Below, one piece after another: positions 17,893 through 25,204 of a stretch of DNA of 64,000 nucleotides. Within the stretch, counting starts at the first letter, position 1; the number at the start of each line of letters is the position of its first letter. The stretch covers positions 151,593-215,592 of the forward strand of contig NZ_VFEV01000004.1 in the NCBI RefSeq assembly GCF_007858275.1, written 5' to 3'. This DNA is from Pseudomonas proteolytica (GTDB taxonomy: Bacteria > Pseudomonadota > Gammaproteobacteria > Pseudomonadales > Pseudomonadaceae). The position numbers and the translations under genes are program-made. The notes under the pieces are model-generated. The model was not told the origin of the DNA and did no database searches. It saw nothing but the letters and a program-made list of their open reading frames with translations.

Positions 17893-18240
17893 TCAGCGGA
17901 AGATCTCGATACTGCCATCAAGGTTCTGTCGATAGACGGTGTAGGGCAGTACCAAAGTATCGAGAACACCTGACAGTACCAAGTCAACGGCAATCCAGGG
18001 CAGCGGGCCGATCTGCTGCGCATCCAGGCTTTTTTTGCTGTTGGGTTCGCCATTGAGGGAGCAGAAGTCGTACACCACGCCGCTGTAGATACGGGGCACG
18101 CTCTCGCAATGGCTGCGCAGGTTCTTGAGGCGCTGGCTGGCCACCGCATCTTCGCGAAACACCGTATCGAGGGTGCCACAGGCCGTGGTCGAAAGGACAA
18201 TGGCGGCAAACAGCAGAATGTTTGTAGGATTCACGGGCAA
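17893..18240 (-). CDS. YceK/YidQ family lipoprotein
   Basis: This is a 115-residue predicted lipoprotein. The N-terminus MPVNPTNILLFAAIVLSTTACG has a lipobox-like STTAC with the acceptor Cys near residue 21. The mature part shows RIYSGVVYDFC and LPWIAVDLVLSGVLDTLVLPYT, the conserved end of the YceK/YidQ (DUF1375) family, whose function is not established. It is divergent from the TonB-dependent receptor gene. The short distance to the receptor does not prove a functional link. Confidence 0.88.
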   Translation of the reverse strand: MPVNPTNILLFAAIVLSTTACGTLDTVFREDAVASQRLKNLRSHCESVPRIYSGVVYDFCSLNGEPNSKKSLDAQQIGPLPWIAVDLVLSGVLDTLVLPYTVYRQNLDGSIEIFR

Positions 18241-18378
18241 CCCTCTTTGGCATGAGGGGGCAGCCTAACCCAAGACTGCGTAAGACGAATATGCCGGTAA
18301 TGTGCGGGAATATTCTTCGGAAAAGCCTCGCAGAATCGTTAAACTCGCGCCCTTTTTTCCGCGCCTGCGCTGCGCGTC

Positions 18379-20490
18379 ATGGAAGTTGGCTTGCTCATGA
18401 AAGTTGTTGTTCCCACCTGTATTGCGATGCTGCTCCCTAGCCTGCTGGGCTTGCCGCAAGCCGCCCAGGCAGAAGATGCCCCACTGATCCTCGACCCCAG
18501 TGTGGTGACAGGCTCGCGCAGCGCCAGTCGCAGCTTCGACCTACCCTACTCGGTGGACAGCATCAGCCGTGAGCAGATCAGCGATGGCCAGTTGGGCATC
18601 AACGCCTCGGAGGCCCTGTCCCGCGTGCCGGGGCTGGTGGTGCAGAACCGGCAGAACTACGCCCAGGACTTGCAGATTTCGTCCCGTGGCTTTGGCGCGC
18701 GCTCGGCGTTTGGCGTACGCGGGATCAAGCTGATTGCCGATGGTATCCCCGCCAGCACCCCGGACGGCCAGGGCCAGGCGGCAACGTTCAACCTCGACAC
18801 CGCCGAGCGCATAGAAGTACTGCGCGGCCCAGCCGCCACCCTGTATGGCAGCAACGCCGGCGGGGTGATCCAGATGTTCTCGCGCAATGGCGAGGGCGCA
18901 CCACGTATCGGCGCCGAAACCCTGTTCGGCAGCGACGGCCTGAACAAGAACCACCTCAGCGCCGAAGGCGCGGTACAGGGCGCCGGGTTTGTCCTCGACG
19001 CCTCGCGCATGGACACCGACGGCTACCGCGACCACAGCAGCGCTCGCCGCGACCAGACCTTCGCCAAGCTCAACGTCGAACCCGATGACGACAGCAAGCT
19101 GGCCCTGATCTACAGCAGCCTGGAGCAGAACGGCACCCAGGATCCGCTGGGGCAGACCTGGCCGGGCTACAAGGCCGACCCACGTTCGGTCAGCAGCAAC
19201 GCCCTGACGTACAACACGCGCAAGAGTATCGATCACCAGCAGTTGGGGATGAATTACGAGCGGTACATGGGCGATGCGACGTTGCAGGTCAATGCCTATA
19301 CGGGGCGGCGGAGTGTGATTCAGTATTTGTCGATTCCCAAGGGTGTTCCGAGCAACGAACGCGGCGGCGGCGTGGTGCAATTCGACCGCAAGTTCTACGG
19401 CGGTGGCGTGCGCTGGATGCAGCCTATCGACAGCGCACCGGGCGAGCTGATGATCATCGCCGGCCTGGACTTCGACCAGAGCGAGGACAGCCGCCACGGC
19501 TACCAGAACTACAGCGGCAACACCCTGGGCGTGAAAGGCGAACTGCGCCGCAACGAAATTGACACCGCCCGCAGCCTCGACCCCTACATCCAGGCCAACT
19601 GGGCCATTGACCGCTGGACCCTGCAAGCCGGGCTGCGCCACAGCACGATGGAGATGGACGTCGATGACCAGTTTCTGAGCAATGGCGATGCCAGCGGCAA
19701 CAAGACCTACCAGAAGAACACGCCCTCGATGAGCGTGATGTACGCCTTCACCCCTGACCTGCACGGCTACGTCAGTGCCGGCAAGGGCTTTGAAACGCCG
19801 ACCCAGGCAGAAATGGCCTATGCCCCGGGTGCCATCGAAGGTTTCAACTTTGGCCTGAAGCCCTCAGAGAGCACTCAATATGAAGTGGGTTTGAAGGCGC
19901 AGGTGAACAACAGCACGCGGCTCAACGCTGCCGTATTCCAGATCACCACCGAGGATGAGTTGGTAGTCGCACAGTCCAATGGCGGGCGCACCAGCTACCA
20001 AAACGCCGGCCGCACCCTGCGCCGCGGCTTTGAACTGGGCATCGAAAGCCAACTGAGCGAACAATGGAGCGCCAACCTCGCCTACACCCGCCTGCAAGCT
20101 ACCTACGACAGTGACTTCAGCAACAACAGCAAAACCATCGACAAAGGCAACTACCTGCCCGGCGTCCCGCAGACCCTGCTGTTTGCCGAGCTGAACTGGA
20201 AACCAAGGGATTGGCTAAGCACTGCTGTCGAAGGCATGTACCGCAGCAAGATCTATGTCGAGGACACCAACCAGGAGCGTGCTGCGCCGGGCTACAGCGT
20301 CTTCAACTGGCGTGCGCGGTTTGAGCAGAAGGTCGAACACTGGACCTTTCACCAGACCTTGCGCCTGGATAACCTGCTGGATCGCCAATATGTCGGCTCT
20401 GTGATTGTTGGCGACAGTAACGGGCGCTATTACGAAGCGGCGCCGGGGCGATCCTGGTATGCCGGAGCCGGCGCCCAGTATCAGTTCTGA
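18379..20490 (+). CDS. TonB-dependent outer membrane receptor
   Basis: This is a 703-residue receptor for a siderophore or similar nutrient. A signal peptide ends around QAAQA/ED. A TonB-box-like segment (LDPSVVTGSR) follows. The plug domain covers residues about 55-165 (PYSVDSISREQISDGQLG, RIEVLRGPAATLYGSNAGGVI). The rest is a 22-strand barrel ending in GAGAQYQF with a C-terminal Phe. The ligand is unknown; the overall pattern is of the FecA/catecholate-like group. A second ATG at 18397 would give a shorter signal peptide (MKVVVPTC) and may be the true start. No FecIR-type sigma/anti-sigma genes adjoin it. Confidence 0.93.
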   Translation: MEVGLLMKVVVPTCIAMLLPSLLGLPQAAQAEDAPLILDPSVVTGSRSASRSFDLPYSVDSISREQISDGQLGINASEALSRVPGLVVQNRQNYAQDLQISSRGFGARSAFGVRGIKLIADGIPASTPDGQGQAATFNLDTAERIEVLRGPAATLYGSNAGGVIQMFSRNGEGAPRIGAETLFGSDGLNKNHLSAEGAVQGAGFVLDASRMDTDGYRDHSSARRDQTFAKLNVEPDDDSKLALIYSSLEQNGTQDPLGQTWPGYKADPRSVSSNALTYNTRKSIDHQQLGMNYERYMGDATLQVNAYTGRRSVIQYLSIPKGVPSNERGGGVVQFDRKFYGGGVRWMQPIDSAPGELMIIAGLDFDQSEDSRHGYQNYSGNTLGVKGELRRNEIDTARSLDPYIQANWAIDRWTLQAGLRHSTMEMDVDDQFLSNGDASGNKTYQKNTPSMSVMYAFTPDLHGYVSAGKGFETPTQAEMAYAPGAIEGFNFGLKPSESTQYEVGLKAQVNNSTRLNAAVFQITTEDELVVAQSNGGRTSYQNAGRTLRRGFELGIESQLSEQWSANLAYTRLQATYDSDFSNNSKTIDKGNYLPGVPQTLLFAELNWKPRDWLSTAVEGMYRSKIYVEDTNQERAAPGYSVFNWRARFEQKVEHWTFHQTLRLDNLLDRQYVGSVIVGDSNGRYYEAAPGRSWYAGAGAQYQF

Positions 20491-20502
20491 CCCCACCAGG
20501 AG

Positions 20503-20520
20503 GCGCCGGCTTGCCGGCGC
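20503..20520. terminator. GC-rich perfect palindrome after the TonB receptor gene
   Basis: GCGCCGGC-tt-GCCGGCGC is a perfect 8-bp-arm hairpin 13 nt after the receptor stop. It probably ends the transcript, though no T-run follows. It resembles a lone REP palindrome. Confidence 0.5.
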
Positions 20521-20670
20521 TTACTCGGTCGCTGTAAAACCACGACATATCGTTAAACAAAGACGCAACTGGAAAAAGTGACGCCACATGCCTTGACTGC
20601 ACTAGACGCCACTCCTCAATTGCAACCAAACAAACGCCGACCAAACTATTTACTTAAGAAACCACCCAAC

Positions 20671-21120
20671 TTACCGAATAGAACTCAAGTGAGTACGATG
20701 AGTGCTAGCGGGTTTATCGGTTTCGTTCTTGTCCGGAGTACTACCATAGAGCCCGGTAGGATCATAAGGAATTTCCACATCAATCAATTGACCATCCGGG
20801 CTGGTAGATTCATAGCTCTTTCCCGTAGGGTCATAAGGAATCTCCACATCTATCACCTGACCGGCAGCATCGGCCGGCCCGTAGCTTTTGCCGGTAGGGT
20901 CATAGGGAATTTCCCTATCGATAGGCTCCTCAGGAGCCCTGCCTCGACCCTCGCCAGCAGCGACCGCCGGCCCCCAGGTGCCGGTGCGGGGATCAAGCAC
21001 TTGCGCATCCTCTCCAGCGGTAAGATCCAGTTTATTGGGCCGAGCTATCTCTCTTTCCTTATAGCCAACTCCCTCATAAGGTTGAAAGTTATAACCCGAA
21101 ACACTACCAATATTAGACAT
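20671..21120 (-). CDS. Uncharacterised protein with three 23-residue IPYDPTGKSY repeats
   Basis: This 149-residue hydrophilic protein is not recognised. It begins MSNIGSVSGYNFQPYEGVGY, has no signal peptide or membrane segment, and ends in a polar tail rich in Asp, Lys, Thr and His. The middle holds three consecutive repeats of 23 residues, each with I-D-x-E-I-P-Y-D-P-T-G, then (K-S-Y) and a Gly/Asp-rich spacer. The start at 21118-21120 is chosen because GGAGAG precedes it; the open frame continues upstream to 21210 without a good start. It sits in a base-composition island more AT-rich than its neighbours, between a TonB receptor and the LPS core operon. A secreted or effector-like role is possible but not shown. 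Confidence 0.7.
   Translation of the reverse strand: MSNIGSVSGYNFQPYEGVGYKEREIARPNKLDLTAGEDAQVLDPRTGTWGPAVAAGEGRGRAPEEPIDREIPYDPTGKSYGPADAAGQVIDVEIPYDPTGKSYESTSPDGQLIDVEIPYDPTGLYGSTPDKNETDKPASTHRTHLSSIR
20756..20962 (-). repeat. Three direct repeats of 69 bp inside the repeat protein gene
   Basis: The plus-strand phrase GTAGG(G/A)TCATA(A/G)GGAAT recurs at 20756, 20825 and 20894, exactly 69 bp apart, matching the 23-residue protein repeat. The third copy (20894) has diverged most at the DNA level. Confidence 0.85.
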
Positions 21121-21463
21121 GATAAAACTCTCCAAACTTAAAGACATTAACAGGCCACGCAACCTGTTAACGCAAAAGCTACATCCCCAACCCACAACTT
21201 TCAACAGCACAAAAAACTCAAATAAAGATCAAACATCACGAGATGTAAAACCACATAACCGAACACATACACACCCAATGAGAAGTATCGGACTAATCCG
21301 AGACAGAACTCCCCACATACACTTAAGATCAGTTTTTCATGACATGATTTTGCGCTCTCAAATAATTCGAGCGCACAACGACTCAACAATCATTAATCAA
21401 TATACAAGATGAAACACTACGCATGAGCTGAGCCCGCCCTGTCAGGAGCGGGCAAGCGTGCAG
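21121..21463. promoter_or_regulatory. AT-rich non-coding leader with two inverted repeats
   Basis: This 343-nt stretch has no supported gene. It is clearly richer in A and T than the flanking DNA. It contains TTAACAGG-N8-CCTGTTAA at 21147-21170, 26 nt before the repeat-protein start, and GCGCTC-N11-GAGCGC at 21352-21374. The gene on its left reads away from here, so this is the likely promoter and 5' leader of the repeat protein. The LPS operon ends at 21464 on the other side. Confidence 0.5.
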
Positions 21464-22915
21464 CTACAGGACGCCGTCGATCCTGCTGGGCAAGCGCTGA
21501 TCGATTACTCGATACAACGCGCTATCGACCGGCCAGTTGCGCATGAACCGCGCACGATCCTTGGCAAACGCCGGCGCAAAACTACTCAGTGAGCCGTGCT
21601 GGCACATCGAGTCCAGATCTATCAGCACCCAGCGCCCCCCCTGCCAGAACAGGTTGCGCCCCTTGAAGTCGCCATGACTGATCCGCTCGCGAATCAGTTC
21701 GCCAAACAGGCGCTCCAGGGCCAACAGTTCGGGCTCGGGTACCTCGCCGCTTTCGACATAAGGGGCCAGATGCTCAATCAGGTCTGGCCCGGCCAAATGC
21801 TCGGTAACCAGGTAAGCCCGGCTGCGCAGCCAGAAAAAACGCCGCTCCAGGAGTGCCAGAGGCTTGGGCGTGGCGATCCCCAGGAACGTCAGGCGATTGC
21901 CTTCGTACCAGGCGTGCCAGGCGCGGCTTGGCCGCCAGAAGCGCTTGAGCCAGTGCACAAAACCCTTGATGTTGTAGCGCTTGATCACCAGTGGTCGCCC
22001 GGCCACATCCACTCGGGCCACCGTGGCCGAGGCGCCGGCCTTGTACATCTGGCCTTGGCCGATGAGCCCATCGACGTTTGCCAGTACCGGCAGCAGGGCC
22101 GCCTCCTCTTCCCGGCGGATCGCCCGCAGCCCAAAGGCCCCGCGCACCACGCTGAACAAGGTGCACTCGCGGCCGACCTTGCCCAGGAAGTCTTTCAAGC
22201 GCCAGGCCCGCACTTTGCGCACCTGCTTTTGCAGGGCTTCCAGGGGCAAGGCGTGTTCGCCATTGCTTAACAGGTAGTACACCAACAACTCTTCGGTAAA
22301 CGGCTCGAGGTCGCTCGGCAACTGGGCAAAAAACACCCCGAGGTTTTCCAGTACCCGGTTGCGTGACAGGGGCTTGCCCGCCTGTTCGACGCAGATCCCG
22401 CCACCATCGATCAAATACAGCTTGTCGCCCTGGCGCATCAGGTTGTCCAGGTGCAGGTCTTCCTGCCACAGGCCCTTGGCGTGCATCTGTGCAATCGCGC
22501 CCAGCGCTTCGGCCAACACAGCCTGCTGTTCATCCGCCAGAGGCGGCATGCTTTCAACCGCCGCCCAGGCCTCGGCCAGGCTTTGTGCGCCGTCGAGAAA
22601 CTCGAACAACAGCCAGCCGCCCTCACCGTCTTGCAGACCGTCAGCCAGCAACAGCGGCGTGGTCAGGCCTTGCTCGGCCAGCAGGCGCACGCCCTGGAGT
22701 TCACGCTGGAAATGCCGAGCGGCGCTGCCACCCACCAGCAACTTGGCCAGCACCGGCCGGCCGCGCCAGATAGCCGCGCCCACATAACGCTGGCCCGGCA
22801 ACACCCGTAGCAGGCTCAGCAGCTGCAATTGCCCTGGGCCGGCCGCATCCGCCAACTCGATACTCAAGGGCAGCGCAGGCGTGCGCCCGGCATTTTTGAG
22901 TTCAGACAAGCGCAT
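21464..22915 (-). CDS. LPS core kinase-like protein with two kinase-fold halves (PA5006 family)
   Basis: The protein has 483 residues, about twice the length of a WaaP-type kinase. The N-terminal half shows a catalytic-loop-like WQEDLHLDNLM followed by LYLIDGGGICV (residues about 155-185). The C-terminal half shows RISHGDFKGRNLFWQGGRWVLIDLDS (residues about 415-440). Both halves therefore keep the HxD/DxD-like Asp and a DFG-like Asp. It is the last gene of the core operon and its start overlaps the previous gene's stop. It probably phosphorylates core heptose or modifies the core. Two active sites in one chain are inference from the motifs. Confidence 0.87.
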   Translation of the reverse strand: MRLSELKNAGRTPALPLSIELADAAGPGQLQLLSLLRVLPGQRYVGAAIWRGRPVLAKLLVGGSAARHFQRELQGVRLLAEQGLTTPLLLADGLQDGEGGWLLFEFLDGAQSLAEAWAAVESMPPLADEQQAVLAEALGAIAQMHAKGLWQEDLHLDNLMRQGDKLYLIDGGGICVEQAGKPLSRNRVLENLGVFFAQLPSDLEPFTEELLVYYLLSNGEHALPLEALQKQVRKVRAWRLKDFLGKVGRECTLFSVVRGAFGLRAIRREEEAALLPVLANVDGLIGQGQMYKAGASATVARVDVAGRPLVIKRYNIKGFVHWLKRFWRPSRAWHAWYEGNRLTFLGIATPKPLALLERRFFWLRSRAYLVTEHLAGPDLIEHLAPYVESGEVPEPELLALERLFGELIRERISHGDFKGRNLFWQGGRWVLIDLDSMCQHGSLSSFAPAFAKDRARFMRNWPVDSALYRVIDQRLPSRIDGVL

Positions 22916-23667
22916 CAGCGGGCCTCCTTGTGACTGCGCCGCCCAGCCAGGTAACGTGCCCAGGTATCCACCAGGGAGCTGTCCACCGGCTGGTCGAGGT
23001 AGGCCGCCAGAAACTGCCGCACCTGCTCTGCAGTCCAGGCCCCGGCACGCCGCAGCAACGGCTCCAGGTCCTTGACCCGGTCACGCCGGCCGAGCAACAG
23101 CGGTCGGGTCTTTTCCAGGTCGATCAACTGCGCTGCGTAACCGTCGCCAGTGGCCTGCAGGAAGATATGCTTGGGGTAAAAACAGCCATGCACCTGGCCG
23201 ACGCCATGGAGCTTGCGCGCCAACTGGCCGCAGGCCACGAGGATCGCATGGTGCTGGGCGTCGCTCAGGGCTGGCCACTGCTCCAGCAGCGAATCCAGGT
23301 CATTCCAGCCATCCAGCGCGCGGGTCAGCAGCAAGGCGCGGTATTCGCCCGCAACTTTGCGCTCACCATAAAAGGCGGCCTGCAAAGCCGGGATCGCCTT
23401 CTGCCGATAGCGGCTGATATTGCGAAACTCGCGGGCAAAGGTCGGCTCGCCAAACGGCCGATGCAGGGTGCGCGTCAGGTAGTTGCTCTGGCGCTTGAGG
23501 TAAAAACCGCGACCCTCCAGCTCCAGGCGAAACACGCTGCTCCAACCGCCGCGACTGGTGTTGGGCTCGTCCACTGCGTCCAGTTGCCTGGCCCACAGGG
23601 CATCAAAGTCAGCCAGGCCATTGCGCTCCAGCAAGGCCCGGTCTTCAGTTGCCAGGAAGTCATTCAT
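22915..23667 (-). CDS. LPS core kinase, WaaP/InaA family (WapQ-like)
   Basis: This 250-residue kinase-fold protein belongs to the LPS core operon. The Lys of the ATP-binding region is likely in FYLKRQSNYLTR. The catalytic loop reads QVHGCFYPKHIFLQ, with Cys where the usual catalytic Asp of HGD is expected. The metal-binding Asp is present in QLIDLEKTRPLL. It overlaps its upstream neighbour by 4 nt. Position matches PA5007 (WapQ). The Cys substitution makes activity uncertain; a conserved variant loop is possible. Confidence 0.87.
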   Translation of the reverse strand: MNDFLATEDRALLERNGLADFDALWARQLDAVDEPNTSRGGWSSVFRLELEGRGFYLKRQSNYLTRTLHRPFGEPTFAREFRNISRYRQKAIPALQAAFYGERKVAGEYRALLLTRALDGWNDLDSLLEQWPALSDAQHHAILVACGQLARKLHGVGQVHGCFYPKHIFLQATGDGYAAQLIDLEKTRPLLLGRRDRVKDLEPLLRRAGAWTAEQVRQFLAAYLDQPVDSSLVDTWARYLAGRRSHKEAR

Positions 23668-24398
23668 TCGCGTCCCTCGAAAAACTTCAGTACATGGCGG
23701 ATCCGCTGTTTATCCGATACGCCCAGGTGCTTGCGCCGACGATATTGCATGTAGAAGCGTAGGCGCTGGGTGGCAGACAAGTGGTATTTGGCAACCTTGT
23801 CCAGGCACGCCAAGTCCTTGGTGATCCGATACTTGAGCCAGAACCCGCGCCAGAAGTCACCGTTGGGGCAGTCGATCAGGTACAGGGTCTGCTGGTCGTC
23901 GATCAGCAGGTTGCGCCACTTCAAATCGTTGTGGGTAAAGCGGTGGTCGTGCATGGTCCGGGTGTATTCAGCGAGCTGGCGGCTGACCTTGTCGACCCAC
24001 ACCGGGTCGGACAATTGCGGGTCCTTGCGTTCAGCCAGGGCCGCCAGGTCTTCGGTGCGCGGTAACTCGCGGGTGATCATCGCCCCACGATCATAGGCCA
24101 GGCCCTTGCGCTCCAGGCCCCAGGCCACGACTTCGGCGGTTGGGATGCCCCACTTGGCGAAGCGCTTGAGGTTCTGCCACTCGGACTTGACCCGGGGCTT
24201 GCCCAGGTAACGGCGCAGGCCTTTGCCGGCGCCGGTGTAGCGCTTGACGTAATAGTTGATCCCGCCGCGCTCCACGCGAATGACTTCGGACAGCGGATCA
24301 CGGGTCAGCCGCTCGCCTTGCAGGGCGAACACTGCGTCGAGGCTACCAAAATCGTCCACAAGCTCCGAGTAAGCAGGTTCCAGGTTCCAACCCGCCAT
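23664..24398 (-). CDS. LPS core heptose kinase, WaaP/InaA family (WapP-like)
   Basis: This 244-residue kinase acts in LPS core phosphorylation at the cytoplasmic side of the inner membrane. Its catalytic loop is intact: MHDHRFTHNDLKWRNLLID, with Asp followed by Lys and Asn, then LYLIDCPNGDFW carrying the metal-binding Asp. The ATP-binding Lys is likely in YYVKRYTGAGK. It overlaps waaP by one base and the next kinase by four, so translation is coupled. Position matches PA5008 (WapP). Confidence 0.9.
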   Translation of the reverse strand: MAGWNLEPAYSELVDDFGSLDAVFALQGERLTRDPLSEVIRVERGGINYYVKRYTGAGKGLRRYLGKPRVKSEWQNLKRFAKWGIPTAEVVAWGLERKGLAYDRGAMITRELPRTEDLAALAERKDPQLSDPVWVDKVSRQLAEYTRTMHDHRFTHNDLKWRNLLIDDQQTLYLIDCPNGDFWRGFWLKYRITKDLACLDKVAKYHLSATQRLRFYMQYRRRKHLGVSDKQRIRHVLKFFEGRE

Positions 24399-25204
24399 CA
24401 GAGTGCACCTCCGTACCGGACTTTGCGGTCATAGAGCTTGCTGGCCTTACGCTCCAGCCACTGCAGCAACGCGCCTTCCTCGGCCAGGATCTGGCGCAGG
24501 GGCTGCTGGAAGTAGCCTTTGAGGAAGCGCAACTTGTCGCGGCGGGTCAGGCCAATATCCAGGATCGAGAAATACAGGGCCGCCAAATCCTTGTTGCGCC
24601 AGCGCTGGCTGATGCGCGGCCGCACCTGGGCGCGGTGCAGGTCGATCACCGAGAGTTTGAAGTCATCGGCGGTTACCGGCTTGTCGGTGTGCAGCAGGAA
24701 GTGACAGATGTAGCAGTCACGATGGTTGACGCCAGCGCGATGCATCATCCCGGTCATGCGCGCCACTTCGGCAATCAGCGCGCGCTTGAGACGCGGCTCG
24801 GGCGGCTGCTTGAGCCAATCCATGCTCAAGTCTTCCAGGCTGATGGTCGGCGCCAGCTCTTCGGTGACAATAAAGGAATGCTGGTCGGCCGGGTTGGCGC
24901 CGCGTTCGCCATAGGCCACGGCGGTCATGGTCGGTACGCCAACTTCGTGCAGGCGCTGGATTGCCTGCCACTCCTGCCCGGCGCCCAGCACCGGCAACTT
25001 GGCGGTGAACAGGTTCTTGAAGATTTCACCCCAGCCGATGCCACGGTGGATTTTCACAAAGTAGCCGCGCCCATCCACCTCGGTACGCAAGGTACGACGG
25101 GCTTCCAGTTCACGGTAAACCTCACCGTCCAACAGCTCGACTTCGGCGAACGCATCGCGCCCGGCCCAAAGGCTCTTGAACGGTTCGGCAAGAATCAACT
25201 TCAT
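24398..25204 (-). CDS. waaP: Lipopolysaccharide core heptose(I) kinase WaaP
   Basis: WaaP phosphorylates O4 of heptose I in the LPS inner core, a step needed for outer-membrane integrity in Pseudomonas. The protein has 268 residues, the expected length. The catalytic loop reads GVNHRDCYICHFLLH with the key Asp, and the metal-binding Asp lies in LSVIDLHRAQ. The ATP-site Lys is likely in GYFVKIHRGIGWGEI. It starts MKLILAEPFKSLWAG and overlaps the waaG stop by one base. Position matches PA5009. Confidence 0.96.
   Translation of the reverse strand: MKLILAEPFKSLWAGRDAFAEVELLDGEVYRELEARRTLRTEVDGRGYFVKIHRGIGWGEIFKNLFTAKLPVLGAGQEWQAIQRLHEVGVPTMTAVAYGERGANPADQHSFIVTEELAPTISLEDLSMDWLKQPPEPRLKRALIAEVARMTGMMHRAGVNHRDCYICHFLLHTDKPVTADDFKLSVIDLHRAQVRPRISQRWRNKDLAALYFSILDIGLTRRDKLRFLKGYFQQPLRQILAEEGALLQWLERKASKLYDRKVRYGGAL

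Noticed and set aside
20578..21141. A plus-strand frame through the repeat region
   Set aside because: It has no ribosome-binding site and its repeats are only the shadow of the minus-strand gene, whose start and repeats are better supported.
21119..21412. Short frames in the AT-rich leader (both strands)
   Set aside because: They lack ribosome-binding sites, have unusual composition (Asn/Thr/His-rich or hydrophobic) and cross the inverted repeats.
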